Positions 23,961 to 36,420 of a stretch of 64,000 bases of DNA are shown in pieces (within the stretch, counting starts at the first letter, position 1; the number at the start of each line of letters is the position of its first letter). A program made the translations under genes and the position numbers. Under the pieces are notes generated by a model that did no database searches, was not told where the DNA came from, and was given only the letters and a program-made list of their open reading frames with translations. This DNA is from Lepiota brunneoincarnata (taxonomy: Eukaryota > Basidiomycota > Agaricomycetes > Agaricales > Agaricaceae), in NCBI GenBank assembly GCA_023014365.1, contig JAEBUN010000046.1, positions 124,001 to 188,000 on the forward strand, in the 5' to 3' direction.

Positions 23961-26900
23961 AAATTTTAGTAATTGATGTCATCAAAGCCTTTGTCGGCAT
24001 GGCGCAATGCACCCCTCAAACCATCATTATGATTTCCTCATCCCCCAGGTTAGCACCAACGTTGGTGTCAAATTTCCGATATGCGATCCGATGCCCCAAG
24101 TTCGGTAAAACTCCTGCCGACTTGGAAGTGATGCGCAAGTGCAAAGAGGGGGGGTTTATACGAAAGTATGATAGGCAACGGGGATCAATTTTATAAGGAA
24201 ACCAAGTGCCCTCAATCAGAGTGCTACACCCCTTTGCATGTTTGAACCATGACAGTCGGATGAAAGCGCCCTGCCCAAGGCGATGTTTTTTGTCGTGGTT
24301 TCTGACTAAATTGAAGTGATCTAACCACAAAAGGGCTTACACTGCCCTACGATTTCGAATACTTAACGTAGTACAAAGACCGTCCATACGTGGGACGCCT
24401 CGTGCATCATGAAACAATCCAGAAGTTTGAACTCCACGCAAAGAAGCCAGTACCAACGCGGCTGTCACGGGACTTTACCAGACATTAGCGCCACATGTCA
24501 TCGACTGATCGGCGAGACCGAGTTCCCTGAACCTTGATGCATTGATGATGCAGTCATACCCGGAGCTCGTGGTAGCATATTAATACGTGCCCTGCCATAC
24601 GTGAGGGTGAAAGTAGCTCGCTTAGATTAATTTAGGGAGTCAATCAGATAGGTGACTCAAATCCTCGTTGAGCGCCAAATTGTAACTCAAGCCACTACTG
24701 AAGCATTTTCAACCCCTCCCCTGTCCGGATACCACTGCACCTTTGGCAATCCTCGATTATTACTGCTACTCGGTAACGGTGGAGGCACTAGTCCATCCCC
24801 TAAATCGGTATCACTGGTAACTGTAATACTTGGTGTGCTCGTATGTATCTAGCCCTATACGGCGGCCATCTCTTTGGGAGAATAGGAGATGCTCGCCGTT
24901 CGTGCCAGGGACTGTCTGCCTTGCAAGGGGACAGCTGGCACATTGAGGTCCTCCACGCTTTTCGCCTTTAGATACCCATCATAGCATAGTGTCGAAACGC
25001 GATCGTTCAGCTCGACGATTGTTTATTGTTTTTCCTTATTTCATATTCCCTCTTACCATGGATACTGTATGTACACGAATGAACAATTTTATTATACTAC
25101 TAGGTTACGAGGTGTACTTTCATTCTAGCGTAAATAGGAGTACATAGTTTTTTCTTTCTCTTATTTAAGTAGCCTACCGAAACGGCCTAGGATCCAGTCT
25201 TCCTTACTGGATCCTAGGTGAGTAGTATGTTGCGTCGTGTCTCCGTTTAATATTGATCTAGTCTTCCTTACTGGATCCTAGTGATCCTATCTTATATATT
25301 CCGTGTCCGACGTATCTACTGCGCACTTCTATTCTCGTTACATAGGGATCCTTTGCCTTTGAAAATCCCGCCGGACCAAATCCAAGACGACATAGGTGGG
25401 GCAAGCGACCCCAATTGCATGTCCACCGATATACAAACACCAGTCAATCGCACCTGCGTCGTCGCATACGACGGAACATTCACCATCCCCGCAGACTGCG
25501 GGCGGGTGGAGGTGAGGGAGGAGGCTGCACTGTGTAGGGGTGATTTGTCACGGCGAATGGTGGTTTTCCGTGCGTTGCAGAAGGGATCGGCGTCCGTTTT
25601 TCAAGTGGTGCTCAGTGATCAGATATCGCATTGTAGGGGGAGGAGTTGCTCCAGTGGTAGTTTCGGTTGGGGGGGTGGCGGGAGCAATGAGTAGGAGTCT
25701 CAGAATAGCATCTTCGAACCGTCGGAGGATGAAATGGGAGGCAGGATGACGCCGGAGCTGGATTTATCCGGCCTAGGTAACAGTATCCAGGAGAGCTGAG
25801 CGTGTGGAATGCGGTGGTGGCGTTGCGAATGGTAGATTGTAAGGGCTGTTGCGACGTTCCAGTACATATGACCAAGCGCAGAGCGGAGGATACTGTTTGT
25901 TCCTCTGGTGCTCTGCCATCCAATTGGGTTCGGTGGGGTAGCATCTGGTTTCCATGGGCAAGGATCGACGCGGCTGTATCGGATCTGGATAGATCATGTC
26001 AGGGGGAGAGCGCGATGGGTTTGAGAGAGAGGGAAGAGCGGAGTATTACAGAAGGAATCAGCCTGAATAAACATGATAACGGAGAGCTTGCATTGTACTG
26101 ATAAGAGCCAGCGCCGCTCTGGAGTTTGCGAAGGACCGGTAATCACGTGGTCGTGACATTAGGGGTCTGGCCGAGACCTGGCTACTTTCTACTTCCCTTT
26201 GTACTCTCTCTGCCCCTGAGAATCCGGCGGCCTGTCCCCGTTTTCTTCATCCACTGCGTCTGTTCCAGCTGTCAGTAGAACAGTGACAGTCGACGAGCAC
26301 ACTACAAGGCTTATCTCACCAGAACTATACATTTGGTCACGAGTGTGGTTTGGCTGCTGCCATGTGGGATACTCAGCTAGCGAGGGCACCGGAAGACGAA
26401 CCGCGTTGTTCCAAAGTAAAACGAACAGCTTGATGAGAATGCTTCCCCTGCTACCGTCCTAGATTCTCCCCATTGTTGGTGCACTTGCCTCACCAAGGGT
26501 TAGTCAATCAACCTCTGCTCTTCATCACACATGAACACAATCTCGGTATTTCGCTTCTCAAACAATATAGAACCCTCATATGAATAAGAAGCCTCGTGGT
26601 CGAGTCGACCATCTCGATGGGGCACTTGCTGATACACCCTTTTGGGACCCTCTAGCTTCAGTGAAGTGTCCGCCGTACTAAACATGGGGGTTCTATACTA
26701 AACTTAGCCCATATTCCTCATTAGAACCGACTGCGATGTGTCACCCTGCCGAACATTTCCCCACCGCCTACACCACCAATTAGCTCTGGTGGAACTAGCG
26801 TGACTACCAACTTTCCATCGAACTCGGTCAATTTGGAGTCGAAGAGTGAGGTGGACCCACGACACAACCCTACCCTACTCACCATTGTCTCACCCACTCC

Positions 26901-27404
26901 GGGGCATTGCCCTCTCATGTATTTGGAATAATAAGTTCCTCATGAATGAGACCCGACCAAGTTTCTAGACAAGTACACAAATTAAAACATTTTCTCACGA
27001 CATGTCCTCCGTGGTTTATTTCTATTACCTCTGAGGACGTGAGTATCGTCTTCCTTACCTGCCGGATAGCTTATTCACATTCTCTTGTAGACGTGTGCTG
27101 AGGGTTGCCTCTTACTTAGGCTCTAGTTTCACAACTGATCCACGGTGACAAAGTTTCGCAAACTGACGAAGTACAGGAAACCTTGTCGACGCTGATACAC
27201 CGACTCTGGTAAATTGAGGTATCCAGCATGGAAAAACTAGTGATGGAATATTGAGCTACCTCTAAACACGAAAATTCAAGGAGCTCAAGATGAAATATAA
27301 AAAGAGGCACATCCGGGTATCTCATAAAGCAGGTACAAAACACAAGCAGAAGGTATCTTCGTGTTTTCTGGTAAAAGTTAAATTCAAGACTGGCCACCGT
27401 GGGT
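23961..27404. other. Intergenic region made of duplicated flanks
   Basis: The first 300 bases match upstream flanks of the other paralogues (CACCAACGTTGG and CGATCCGATG here; CACCAACATTGATG at 28.85 kb). The segment 24.65-25.29 kb matches 29.86-30.48 kb, ending in TTACTGGATCCTAGTGATC. The last 300 bases before paralogue 2 (about 27.11-27.40 kb) resemble the 3' flanks at 30.62-30.84 and 47.53-47.70 kb. From 25.3 to 27.1 kb I see no repeat and no convincing gene. Confidence 0.5.
24655..25290. repeat. Duplicated intergenic block, copy A (other copy 29.86-30.48 kb)
   Basis: Shared landmarks are ATCGGTATCACTGGTAACTG here against ATCAGTATCCCTGGTAGCT there, CTTTGGGAGAATAGGAGATG against CTTTGGAAGAATAAGAGCTG, and the terminal GGATCCTAGTGATC. 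The copies are diverged and interrupted, so this is an older duplication than the P450 pair. Confidence 0.6.
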
Positions 27405-28654
27405 TTATGCTTCGCTTGCTCCCCTCATGTTAAGCCGTCCCTCGATGTTAGAGCACTCAGATGACGTCGGAAGTGTAGTAATCTGTGTACTTTGCGGCCC
27501 GTCGCGATTCCACTGTAAGCTGGTAAGCTTCCGCTCTGTCTGCCTTTCCCATCCTCGATTAGCGCTGACGCGGTATACAACAAGGAAGTAGGCAATCAAC
27601 TACAACAATGAGCTATCAGATATAACATCATCCACCTTAGTAGAGGAATGACTTGCCCGAACAGAATATGTAGTCCCTGTGACAAACTCCCTCGCTGCAA
27701 ATACTGCCGGACTTTTTCTGTCGCTGATAGCAGTGATGATAATTGCAGCCGACGTCCACACACCGTCTAGGGCAAAAGATTCAATGAGCATGGTAATAAT
27801 CGTTGTGTATTGACGCGAATTTTCGGAGGGACCTGAGCACTAGTCAGGAACAAGAATTCAGAATTTGTGGAGATGCACGCACCCATTATCTTGAGATGTT
27901 GCCTGCGCACTAGGACTATGCGTCCGATAATGCAGGTAGCCACCATTATGGTGATAAAGAAACTGAGGGCCATTAGAGCTGGTATGAAGGTGAGAGCAAA
28001 GTCGGCAGGGGCGAGTTCTCCATGGAAGTCGAAAACTGCTATGGATATCTGAAGCCCTACGGTTGCACGGCTCTTAGTTTCCTCGAGCATTCCGAGGTGA
28101 GGGTGGCATTAAACTTACCCACAAATGCAAGTAACGCCAGTGATGGCGCAATTATGATGAACACGGCATATCGCGATGTATTCCAGATGACCCATAACCG
28201 CCAAACCTACCAACGGCAGGAAAGTGCATTAGTTTGGCTACGGGATGAAGCATCACAAAACTAGTCAACTTACTTGGATTGCTTGCGTAAAACAGTCCAC
28301 TGCAACAAACTCTAGAGACGAGCTGACAATTGATATGGGTAACAATGTGGCGATAAATTCGTAACGGAATCCATTTCCCGGACTATCGCCGTGGTCGATA
28401 TAAGCCAACCGATATCGCAAAGCGTCAAAGGAGAAGCCGATGAGCACGCAAGTCATGACAAGAGTGGTTTGTACAAGCGTGATTATGCTTTGCCTCCGTC
28501 GGTGTGGATCCCGGAGTTGTAGGTATGACAAATGAGCAGTGAAGCAGTAAAGCGTGAATGCAACTCCATACAGAGATGCATTCACAAAACCGACACCAAA
28601 GAGCTCTGTCGCCCCGAGTAGTTTGAAAGTACTTGCAGTGGGATCTCTGGACAT
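27405..28654 (-). CDS. Seven-helix membrane protein, paralogue 2
   Basis: Very close to paralogue 1 over its whole length; the first exon differs at few residues (MSRDPTASTFKLLGATELFG against MSRDPTAKTFKLLGATELFG). The same five-exon layout can be read, with exons ending QAIQ, LALLAFVG, RRQHLKIM and TTYSVR and the final exon opening LIAYFLVVYRVSANRGW. The GC-AG intron (CGG then GCAAGT) is kept. No stop or frameshift is seen. The C-terminal tail (WNRDGPQSTQITTLPTS) differs more than the helices. Function unknown; the high similarity and tandem position to paralogue 1 (about 4.8 kb apart) indicate recent duplication. Confidence 0.75.
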
Positions 28655-28765
28655 TTGGAACTGCTAGCGGGTGAAGGGAGAGGTTGAGTGCTATAGTTTT
28701 CAACCTGGATTGAAAGATAGAAATACTCTTTGGTTAGTACGCAAATGTCCCTTGCCTGGTATCAT
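28655..28765 (-). promoter_or_regulatory. Conserved upstream module (copy 2)
   Basis: Same block as before paralogue 1: GTACTAACCAAAG, then TATTTCTATCTTTC, then AAAACTATAG before the start codon on the minus strand. Confidence 0.5.
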
Positions 28766-30847
28766 GATCAATCAGTGTCTGCATGGCACAATGCACACAT
28801 CATCGGCGCCCCTCGAACCATCATTGCGCTTCTTCATCCCAGGTCAGCACCAACATTGATGTCAATTTTTTGATACGCGATCTGATTATTGACAACCTAA
28901 GTTCAGCAAAACTCCTCCCGATTTGGAGTGGATGGGCAGATGCAAGAGGGGTGCATTCAAAAGCCTGAGAAGCAACGCAGATCCAAGTGCAAAAACGGAC
29001 GAAGAGGCCCTGGGTTCAACAAACGAAGATCACTTTTGTGATGAAATTAAGTGCCTTCAATCAGAATATCACATCTTTGTTGAATGCTTGAACCATGGCA
29101 GTTGATAAAATTGCCCTGTCCACGGCAATGGTTTTTGCGGTGCTTCTGACTGAATGAATTGACCTAACAGTAAATAAATCGAGTGGTTATTATAAGCATT
29201 TTCCTAAGTCTCCTTGATCTATCATAGTGCGGACACAAACAGTCCCAAAAAAGGGGCGAGGGTCGATCTTTGTGCGGACACTTCTCGACCCAGTAACCCA
29301 GTGACATATGTCCATCCCAGGTTCCTGTCTGTCGATCGCCATCAATGCCATCCAGTTCGTTATGGCTTCTTATCTACCAGCTCCCACCGTTTGCTGGATT
29401 TGTAAGGCGAAGTGCCTGGATGTGATCGGTGCATATGCAACCTTAAACGGTACTAAACTACGTATCACTCTATTTATGTTTGTTCTCTTATATCTCACCT
29501 ACAGTAATTAGCGAACAAAATCCCAGTAGATAAAAATGCCTCCGTGATCAGCCTGATGTTTTTAGACCTCGTTCCAATCACCCATCAGGCCTCCACCACA
29601 CCACCAACAGTCTCTCGCTGACTGATCAGAGAAGCCGGGTGAACGTTTGATGATACGAGGGGTGTGATTTAACTAGCTGGTATCCACTCCGGTTGATACA
29701 TAATTCCATTATACCTGTGATCGTGGAGCGGAATTGGTTCTACCATACGGAGCGGGCGCATAAACCTGAAGAGGCAATATCATTCGTATGAGTCGAAGAA
29801 AAAGAATGAGAGTAAAATGGATATGTATAGAAGGAAGTACTAAGGGAACAACTCAAATTTTTGACGAGTGTTAGATTGCAAATAAGAATCTCAGTCACTG
29901 CTTAAACGTTTTCAGCCCCAACCCGATTGTCCCTAACACTTAGTAATAGGGCACTGGCTCATTCCCTAAGTCGCTTCCACCTCTTTCCGAATCAGTATCC
30001 CTGGTAGCTATGATACTTGACGGGTCCATATTGGCTCTATATGGCGATCCTCTCTTTGGAAGAATAAGAGCTGATGAACTGATGCTCGCCTTTTGCGCCA
30101 GAGGTTGTCCACCATGCAGGGATATAGCTCGCATCTCGAGGTCCCGCACGTTCACCTCTAGCTCATACCTGACCTATGGCATGGGGATCCTCGCCTTTGA
30201 GAGCGAACCCCGGGATTAGTTGGCTGACCTGCAACAGTGTCGACTTGCGAGTTTCAGCTCGCCGTCTTTCGCCTGCCTTATTTCATATTCATCATGGACA
30301 CTGTAATTACTCGAGAATGGACTCTATTATATGTTATGTAGCAACACAATCACCCTCAACTCCTCGAAAAATAGATGTATGCACATACATAGGAATCTGG
30401 TAATACTCAGGTAGAGTACCGAGCTTCCTAGGGTCCAGTTTTCTTACTTGGATCCTAGTGATCTAATACATATTTTCTTGTCTTAACAAGATCCTGTGTA
30501 AGCCTTCTCGTCAAGCGGGCACCTGAAATGCGTATCTGTGTTCGGGCGGTGACTGTCTGAACAGTATATGTGCCTCTAGACCGATACCAGACCCCCTTTC
30601 AGCGGACTCCCAATAAGCCAATCGCACAGTTTCAGCATGAAAAGCTGGTGTTGGAGTATTGAGCTGCATGTGTCAGCCATAGACGTGAAATTTCGTGCCA
30701 ATAAGTTTCAATATAATGAAAAAGAGAAACATCCACAAAATCACAGTTTAAGTTAGAGTAATGTATCCCACGAAGAAAATGTTAAACACAAGTTGAAGGC
30801 ATCTCCAGGATTAGGTTGAAATCAAGTTCGGCCTGGCCATAAGCTTA
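28766..30847. other. Intergenic region, partly duplicated
   Basis: From 28.77 to 29.15 kb it matches the upstream flank of paralogue 1. From 29.86 to 30.48 kb it is copy B of the duplicated intergenic block. On the minus strand at 30155-29940 a 71-codon frame (with SSIIATRDTDSERGGSDLG) could be the polar tail of an ancient membrane-protein copy; the matching place in copy A no longer keeps the frame. From 30.62 kb the 3' flank of paralogue 3 begins. Confidence 0.4.
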
Positions 30848-32105
30848 TCATACTTCACTACTTGCTCTCCCCACATCAAGCCGTCCCCCAGTGTTGGACC
30901 ACTCACGTGACGCCGGAAGGTGGCCTAGAGTAGTAATTTCTGTAATTTGCGGCCCGTCGCGATTCCACTGTAAACTGGTAAGCTTCCGCTCTGTCTGCTT
31001 TTCCCACCCTCGATTAGCGCTGACACGATATACAACAAGGAAGTAGGAGATCAGCTACAAAGATGAGCTGTAAGATATAGTATAGTCCACTTTAGTAGAG
31101 AACGACTTGCCCGAATGGAATAGGTAGTCCCTGTAATAAACTGCCTCGCCGCAAATAATGCTGGGCTTTTTTCGTCACTGAGGGCAGTGATGACAATTGC
31201 AGCCGATGTCCACACAGCGTCCAGGGCAAAGGATTCAACAAGCATGGTAATAATCGTTGTATATTGACGCGAACTCTCGGAGGGACCTGAACGCTAGTCA
31301 GGATTAAAACTTTAGAGATTGCGGAGATACACACCCATTATCTTGAGATGTTGCCTGCGCACCAGGGCTATGCGTCCGATGATACAGGTAGCAACCATCA
31401 TAGTGATAAAGAAGCTGAGAGCCATTACAGCTGGTATGAACGTGAGATCGAAGTTTTTGGGGCCGAGTCCTACATGATAGTCGAAAACAGATATCGCCGT
31501 CTCAAGCGCTACAGGGGCACGGCTCTTAGTATTCTGGAGCACTACAAGATGAGTATGGGATTAGACCTACCCACATATGCGAGTAACGCCAGTGACGGCA
31601 CAACCACGACGAACACAGCATACCGTGACATATTCCAGATGACCCATAACCGCCAAATCTATCAACCACAAAAATGCACTGATTGGACTACGACACAAAA
31701 TGTCGCAAGAATTAGTGAACTTACTTGGACTGCTTGCGTAAAACAATCTATTGCAATAAACGTTAGGCAAGCGCTGGCAATTGATGGGGGCAGTGCTGTA
31801 GCGGTATATTCGTAACGGTATCCACCACCTGGAGTGTCGCCATGATCGATGAAAGACAACTGAAATCTCCAAGCGTCAAAGGAGAAGCTGAGGAGCACGC
31901 AAGTCATGACAACGGTGATTTGCACAAGCGTGACTATGTTCTGTCTTCGTCGCTCTGGGTCCCGGAGTCGTAGGTACAGTAAATGAGCGCTGAAGCAATA
32001 AAGTATAAATGCAGCCCCATACAGAGCTGAATTCATAAAACCAACACCAATGAGGTCAGTTGCCCCGAGCAGTTTGAGAGTGCTTGAAGTGGGAGCTTTG
32101 GACAT
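30848..32105 (-). CDS. Seven-helix membrane protein, paralogue 3
   Basis: Same family and exon layout as paralogues 1 and 2, but more diverged (first exon MSKAPTSSTLKLLGATDLIG, then GFMNSALYGAAF). Exon 1 ends at a GT after AVQ at about 31722. The last exon reads LISYFLVVYRVSANRGW and ends ASSEV. The GC-AG intron (CGG then GCAAGT) is kept. No disabling change is visible in exons 1, 3, 4 and 5; I checked exon 2 less closely. It lies head-to-head with the P450 gene starting at 33786, about 1.7 kb away, so the two could share a regulatory region. Function unknown. Confidence 0.7.
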
Positions 32106-33785
32106 TCCGAAACACTAGTGGGTGAGGAGTTGAGTACTATAGTTTTCGACCTGGACTGTAAGGTAGAAATACTCTTTGGTTAGCGCGCAATCATCCATTG
32201 CACAACTCAAAGTTTGATAATGGATGTCGGTAATCATATTGTCGGCATGCATGATGCATGTTTCCATACACTGGACACCTAGCGCGTTGATCATCTGATC
32301 ATCTCTGGCGCCCTTCAAACCATCATTATTGTCTTCTCATCCAGGGTTTAGCACCAATACTGTAGTGGAGTATTGATTTGGATGCAGTATTGCTTGGGAC
32401 GAGGTCTGATATCTCATGTTTGACTGGGGCGGGCCATATTCTTTTCCGACGGCATACGTATGAAGGCATTCCATGCATCCTTATGTTATTTTTTTTTTTT
32501 TCCCAAAGGTTAAGCTGGAGGGAAGCCAGGAAACCTTGACCTATGTCACGCCCCATCGCGCTTGCCGAGTGAGAGTACGTCGAGTGATGGGGCTTGCACC
32601 GATTCGTAGGATGTGACTACGTGTGACCGTCCGAAGCAATACTCCATCCAAATCAACTCCACCACAGTACTGGTGCCAATGTTTTGTATATGATCCGATT
32701 ATTGATAACCTATGCTCAGAAAACCCCGCGGCGATGGGCAAATGTAAGAGGAGTTCGTTATGAAAGTATGGTAGGTAATGTAGACCCAAGCGCAATATAG
32801 GCCCAGAGACCCTGAGTTTGACTCATGGAGGTCACTTCCATAGGGCAATGAAGTGCTTTCAATCAGAATATTAGACTCTTTTTACATGTTGGTCCGTGGC
32901 AGTTGATGAATGCTCTGCCCACAGCAATGGTTTTGTAGTTTCTGACTGAGTTGAATTCATCAAAACCGCAAGTAAATCGAGCCATTATAACAAGCCAATC
33001 CTGATGCTTCTTTGATTGATCACAAGAAGGTTAGCACTGCCCTCCAATCCCACATACACGTGGACGCCTCATTCCTCATCCAACCCATGCACACGAAAGA
33101 TGCTAGGAAAAACACGGATACAGATTCCTCCTGAAACGCTGGTCACCATATAATATCATCAACGGTCGTTATCCAACTGATCGGAGAAGCCGGGTGCTGA
33201 ATATCTGGTATTCCAAGCAGCAGGCTCGATGATTAAGCCACTGGACTCTGCTGCAGGTGGTCCCGAACGATTAGTAAGGAAATTGTGAGGAGGGATAGGA
33301 AGAGAGACCAGAGAGACGGGGCAACAAAGAGGGAGCGACGGGGGGGAGAGAAGCGCAAGTGGAGTACCCCTGAGCGTCTATGTAGTGCGATCCTACTGCA
33401 GAGAAAGGTGGAGTGAGGGGGGTGGATAGGCGGACAAGAGCGGAAATTGAGACTGAATGGATTTGGAGGCAAGAGAGCGTGTGAATTTGGAAGGGGCCGG
33501 GCAGATAGGGTCTTGAGTGGGAACCGACTAGGTCGGGCGGTTACCACATGTACACGACCTCGTCATCTGTACGCATACGACCCTTTTCCGCCCCGCATCG
33601 AACAAGCTGCGCTTATGGGGCCGAAGATGTTCCTGGGGCCCCTTTTCGCTTCTTGGATTGCCACGTTGTATTGGTTGATGATTATACATAGCAGCACGCT
33701 TGAATCGCCTCCCCATATATATTTGTGAGACCGCCTACAAAACCTGGACGGAATTTGAGGTCTACGAAAATCCGGGACCATCGCG
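32106..33785. other. Shared intergenic region between paralogue 3 and P450 gene 1
   Basis: The left 100 bases hold the conserved membrane-protein upstream module (copy 3, about 32.12-32.21 kb). The next kilobase is diverged duplicated flank. From about 33.15 kb onwards the sequence matches the upstream region of P450 gene 2 (TAATATCATC at 33146 against 41064, then GGAAATTGAGACTGAAT and CGGGCGGTTACCAC in both), so the P450 promoter lies here. Confidence 0.5.
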
Positions 33786-36420
33786 ATGTCAACCCTCTTC
33801 TCCTCCACAACAGTTCTCTGCTCTTGTGGTTTGGCTCTGGGATGGTGGCTCTATAGCAAGCGTCGAGAACAGAGGGATAATCCAAACGGACTGCCCCTGC
33901 CGCCTGGTCCAAAAGGCTATCCTTTTATTGATAATCTTCTCGATTTCCCTACGTATAAGCCATGGCTAGTATACGACAAGTGGTGCAAGACGTATGGTAC
34001 GTATACCCTCTCATCATTGGTGAGATTGGCGGCATAACTGAAGGTATTCTATAGGCGATATGGTTTACTTCAAGGCCCTCGGGCAGTCTTTCATTATCCT
34101 GGGTAGCCTGGAGCGGACATACGACTTATTCGAGAGGCGGTCATCGAACTATTCTGACCGCAGTCGCCTGCCAATGTTGAACGAGCTGTATGTTCACATC
34201 TCGCATCAGAACCCGCTTTGAGGGATTTGCACTCACGCAAGGTTAGCATGAACTGGACATGGAATTTTGCATTTATGCCATACGGAACATGGTGGAGGCG
34301 CCACCGTCGCACCTTCCACGATCATTTCCACCCAAACATAGTCCATAAATATCATCCCCTGCAAATCACCACAACTCGCACCTTCCTGCGCCGATTGCTC
34401 AAGTCTCCAGAGGACTTCATGCTCCACGTCCGACAGTAAAGTCTCATCATTGCAATCAATATCCACAAGCTCATGTCCCTTTGTGAATAGCACATTCACA
34501 TCAAGTATCATGCAAATTGCGTATGGAATAACCATTTCCGACGACGACGATTCCTACACAATCACAGCCGAACAAGCTCTTGGCAGTTTGGCAGAAGTCG
34601 GCAACCCAGGGTCTTTCTTGGTCGATTTATTCCCCGTGATGAAACACATCCCTGCGTGGTTCCCTGGCGCTGGATGGAAGAAGAAGGCAGAATACTGGCG
34701 ACACATTAGCGATGTTTTCGTGAACAGGCCTTGGAATGCGGTAAAGAATGAATTTGTGAGGAGCTCCTTGTTTCAGTCGTCTTATTGCGCGTTAATTGTC
34801 ACACTCAAAAAGAAAGAAGGCACGGCGGAACCTTGTATTGCGACAGCACTGCTTGAGAAGTTACCAGACGAGAGCTCGCCTGATCGTACCGACGAAGAAC
34901 AGTTGGCACGTGGTGTCTGTGCGATATCGTTTGCAGGTGAGTTCATCATTCTACTCTTACAACCGAGGAGGAATTAAAGATCATGTTCCTTAGGGGGTGC
35001 CGATACAGTGAGCTTTCAACCTTTCGTATACGACTGATTTCTGTATTGCTGATACATCGCAACAGACGGTCTCGACTATACAGTCCTACTTCATGGCCAT
35101 GTGTCTATATCCCGAGGTTCAGAAGAAAGCTCAAGAGGAACTCGACCGAGTGATTGGTGGACGACTTCCTGAGTTCAACGATCGACCGAACCTTCCCTAT
35201 GTCAGTGCAATGGTGAAGGAGTCCATGAGGTGGCAACTTGTCACGCCTCTAGGTAAAGCTTCATAATCCGATACCTACTCTAAATGATGACATTTGTTCT
35301 CGTCCAGCCGTGGCACACAAAGCCTCGGAAGCCGATGAGTACAACGGGTACTATATCCCCAAGGATGCCATTCTCATAGGGAATGCATGGTACGTCGAGT
35401 TTGCTCATTGGTCAAAAACTTGTATTCGAGCACTGGGTCTAGGTCCATATTGCACAACCCGGAGATCTATCAAGATCCAGAGACCTATAACCCAGAGCGG
35501 TTCCTCAAGGACGGAAAGATTGACCCAACCGTTCGTGATCCAACGGTAGCATTCTTTGGCTTTGGGAGGAGAATCTGCCCAGGAAGGTATCTCGCTGAGA
35601 ATTCCATGTTCATCTTCATCTCCCACCTTCTGGCCGTCTATGATATCCGACCTGGCTTGGATAAGAATGGCAAGGAGATTCCCATCGTGCCCGAGATGAC
35701 AAACGGGTTACTGTCGTATGTTTTCGCCGTCTATTGTTGCAAAGAGTCCAAACATTGTTTGACATATAACGTGTTGTGCTCAGGTACCCTGAGCCATTCA
35801 CATGTAGGATCACACCACGTTCAAGGAGAGCTGAAGAAATAATCCTTAACTCCGGTCTCATGGACTAAATGCACTGCTCACGGAATTTGGCCTAGGTAAG
35901 GAAGGGTACCTGGCGTCGTTATTCAGAGAAAGCATAGATCGCCCTTTGGCAACGAAGCCCTCAGATGAGTTTTGTGGCTGCTAGTAACTATTTGAATAAG
36001 TTTCGAAATACAATTTTACAACCCCTCCAGATCGGGTTTTTCACTTCATCCATCATATTTGCCTCAGAGATCGTGACCCTCATGGTGGAGTAGTGTGCAC
36101 TGCATTCCAAATCCATTTCACTACAATCATCATAAAGCTTGAGTACAAACCCTGTCAAGCGACTATGGTCCTTCCAGTGGGGTTGCATCGGGTTATAAGT
36201 TGGTAATGTCATGGCTTCCAGGTGTTGTTTAATTGGATCCGACCAGTCAACAGGACTGGTTGCCCATGTTTCTCGACATCACTAATGGTAAGGTGAAAAA
36301 TCTCAAACGCGGGAATAGGTTTTCCCCTGGTTTGATGGCCACTATACATAGTCATTCTTTCAGCGCCTTACCAGTGGCCCCTGTTTTGGGTTTTCCCGAC
36401 AAAGTTCATGGCTTTGGGGT
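33146..36420 (+). repeat. Segmental duplication with P450 gene, unit A
   Basis: Unit A matches unit B (41064-44530) from 600 bases before the P450 start to 550 bases after its stop. The downstream part includes GATCGGGTTTTTCACTTC here and AATCGGTTTTTTGACTTC in B. Homology then resumes at about 37.77 kb (AATTTCACGACCACGTGATTC) against 44.59 kb, so unit A has an extra 1.3 kb in between. Confidence 0.8.
33786..35868 (+). CDS. Cytochrome P450 monooxygenase, copy 1
   Basis: A microsomal class II (E-class) fungal P450. Ten exons join in phase: 33786-33996, 34055-34187, 34247-34435, 34491-34755, 34813-34936, 34994-35007, 35066-35252, 35308-35389, 35443-35715 and 35784-35868, giving 520 residues. 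An N-terminal hydrophobic anchor (VLCSCGLALGWWLY) is followed by the Pro-rich hinge GLPLPPGPKGYP. The C-helix carries WWRRHRR, the oxygen-binding I-helix GGADTTVSTI, the ExxR motif KESMRW, the PERF motif NPERFLKDG, and the haem ligand loop FGFGRRICPGRYLAENS. All are intact. The exon of 14 bases is confirmed by copy 2 having the same layout. Substrate unknown. The divergent neighbour is a seven-helix membrane protein. Confidence 0.92.

Noticed and set aside
25258..26100. Several overlapping frames at 25.3-26.1 kb as a gene
   Set aside because: Frames on both strands overlap, none has a recognisable domain, and no consistent exon model could be built.
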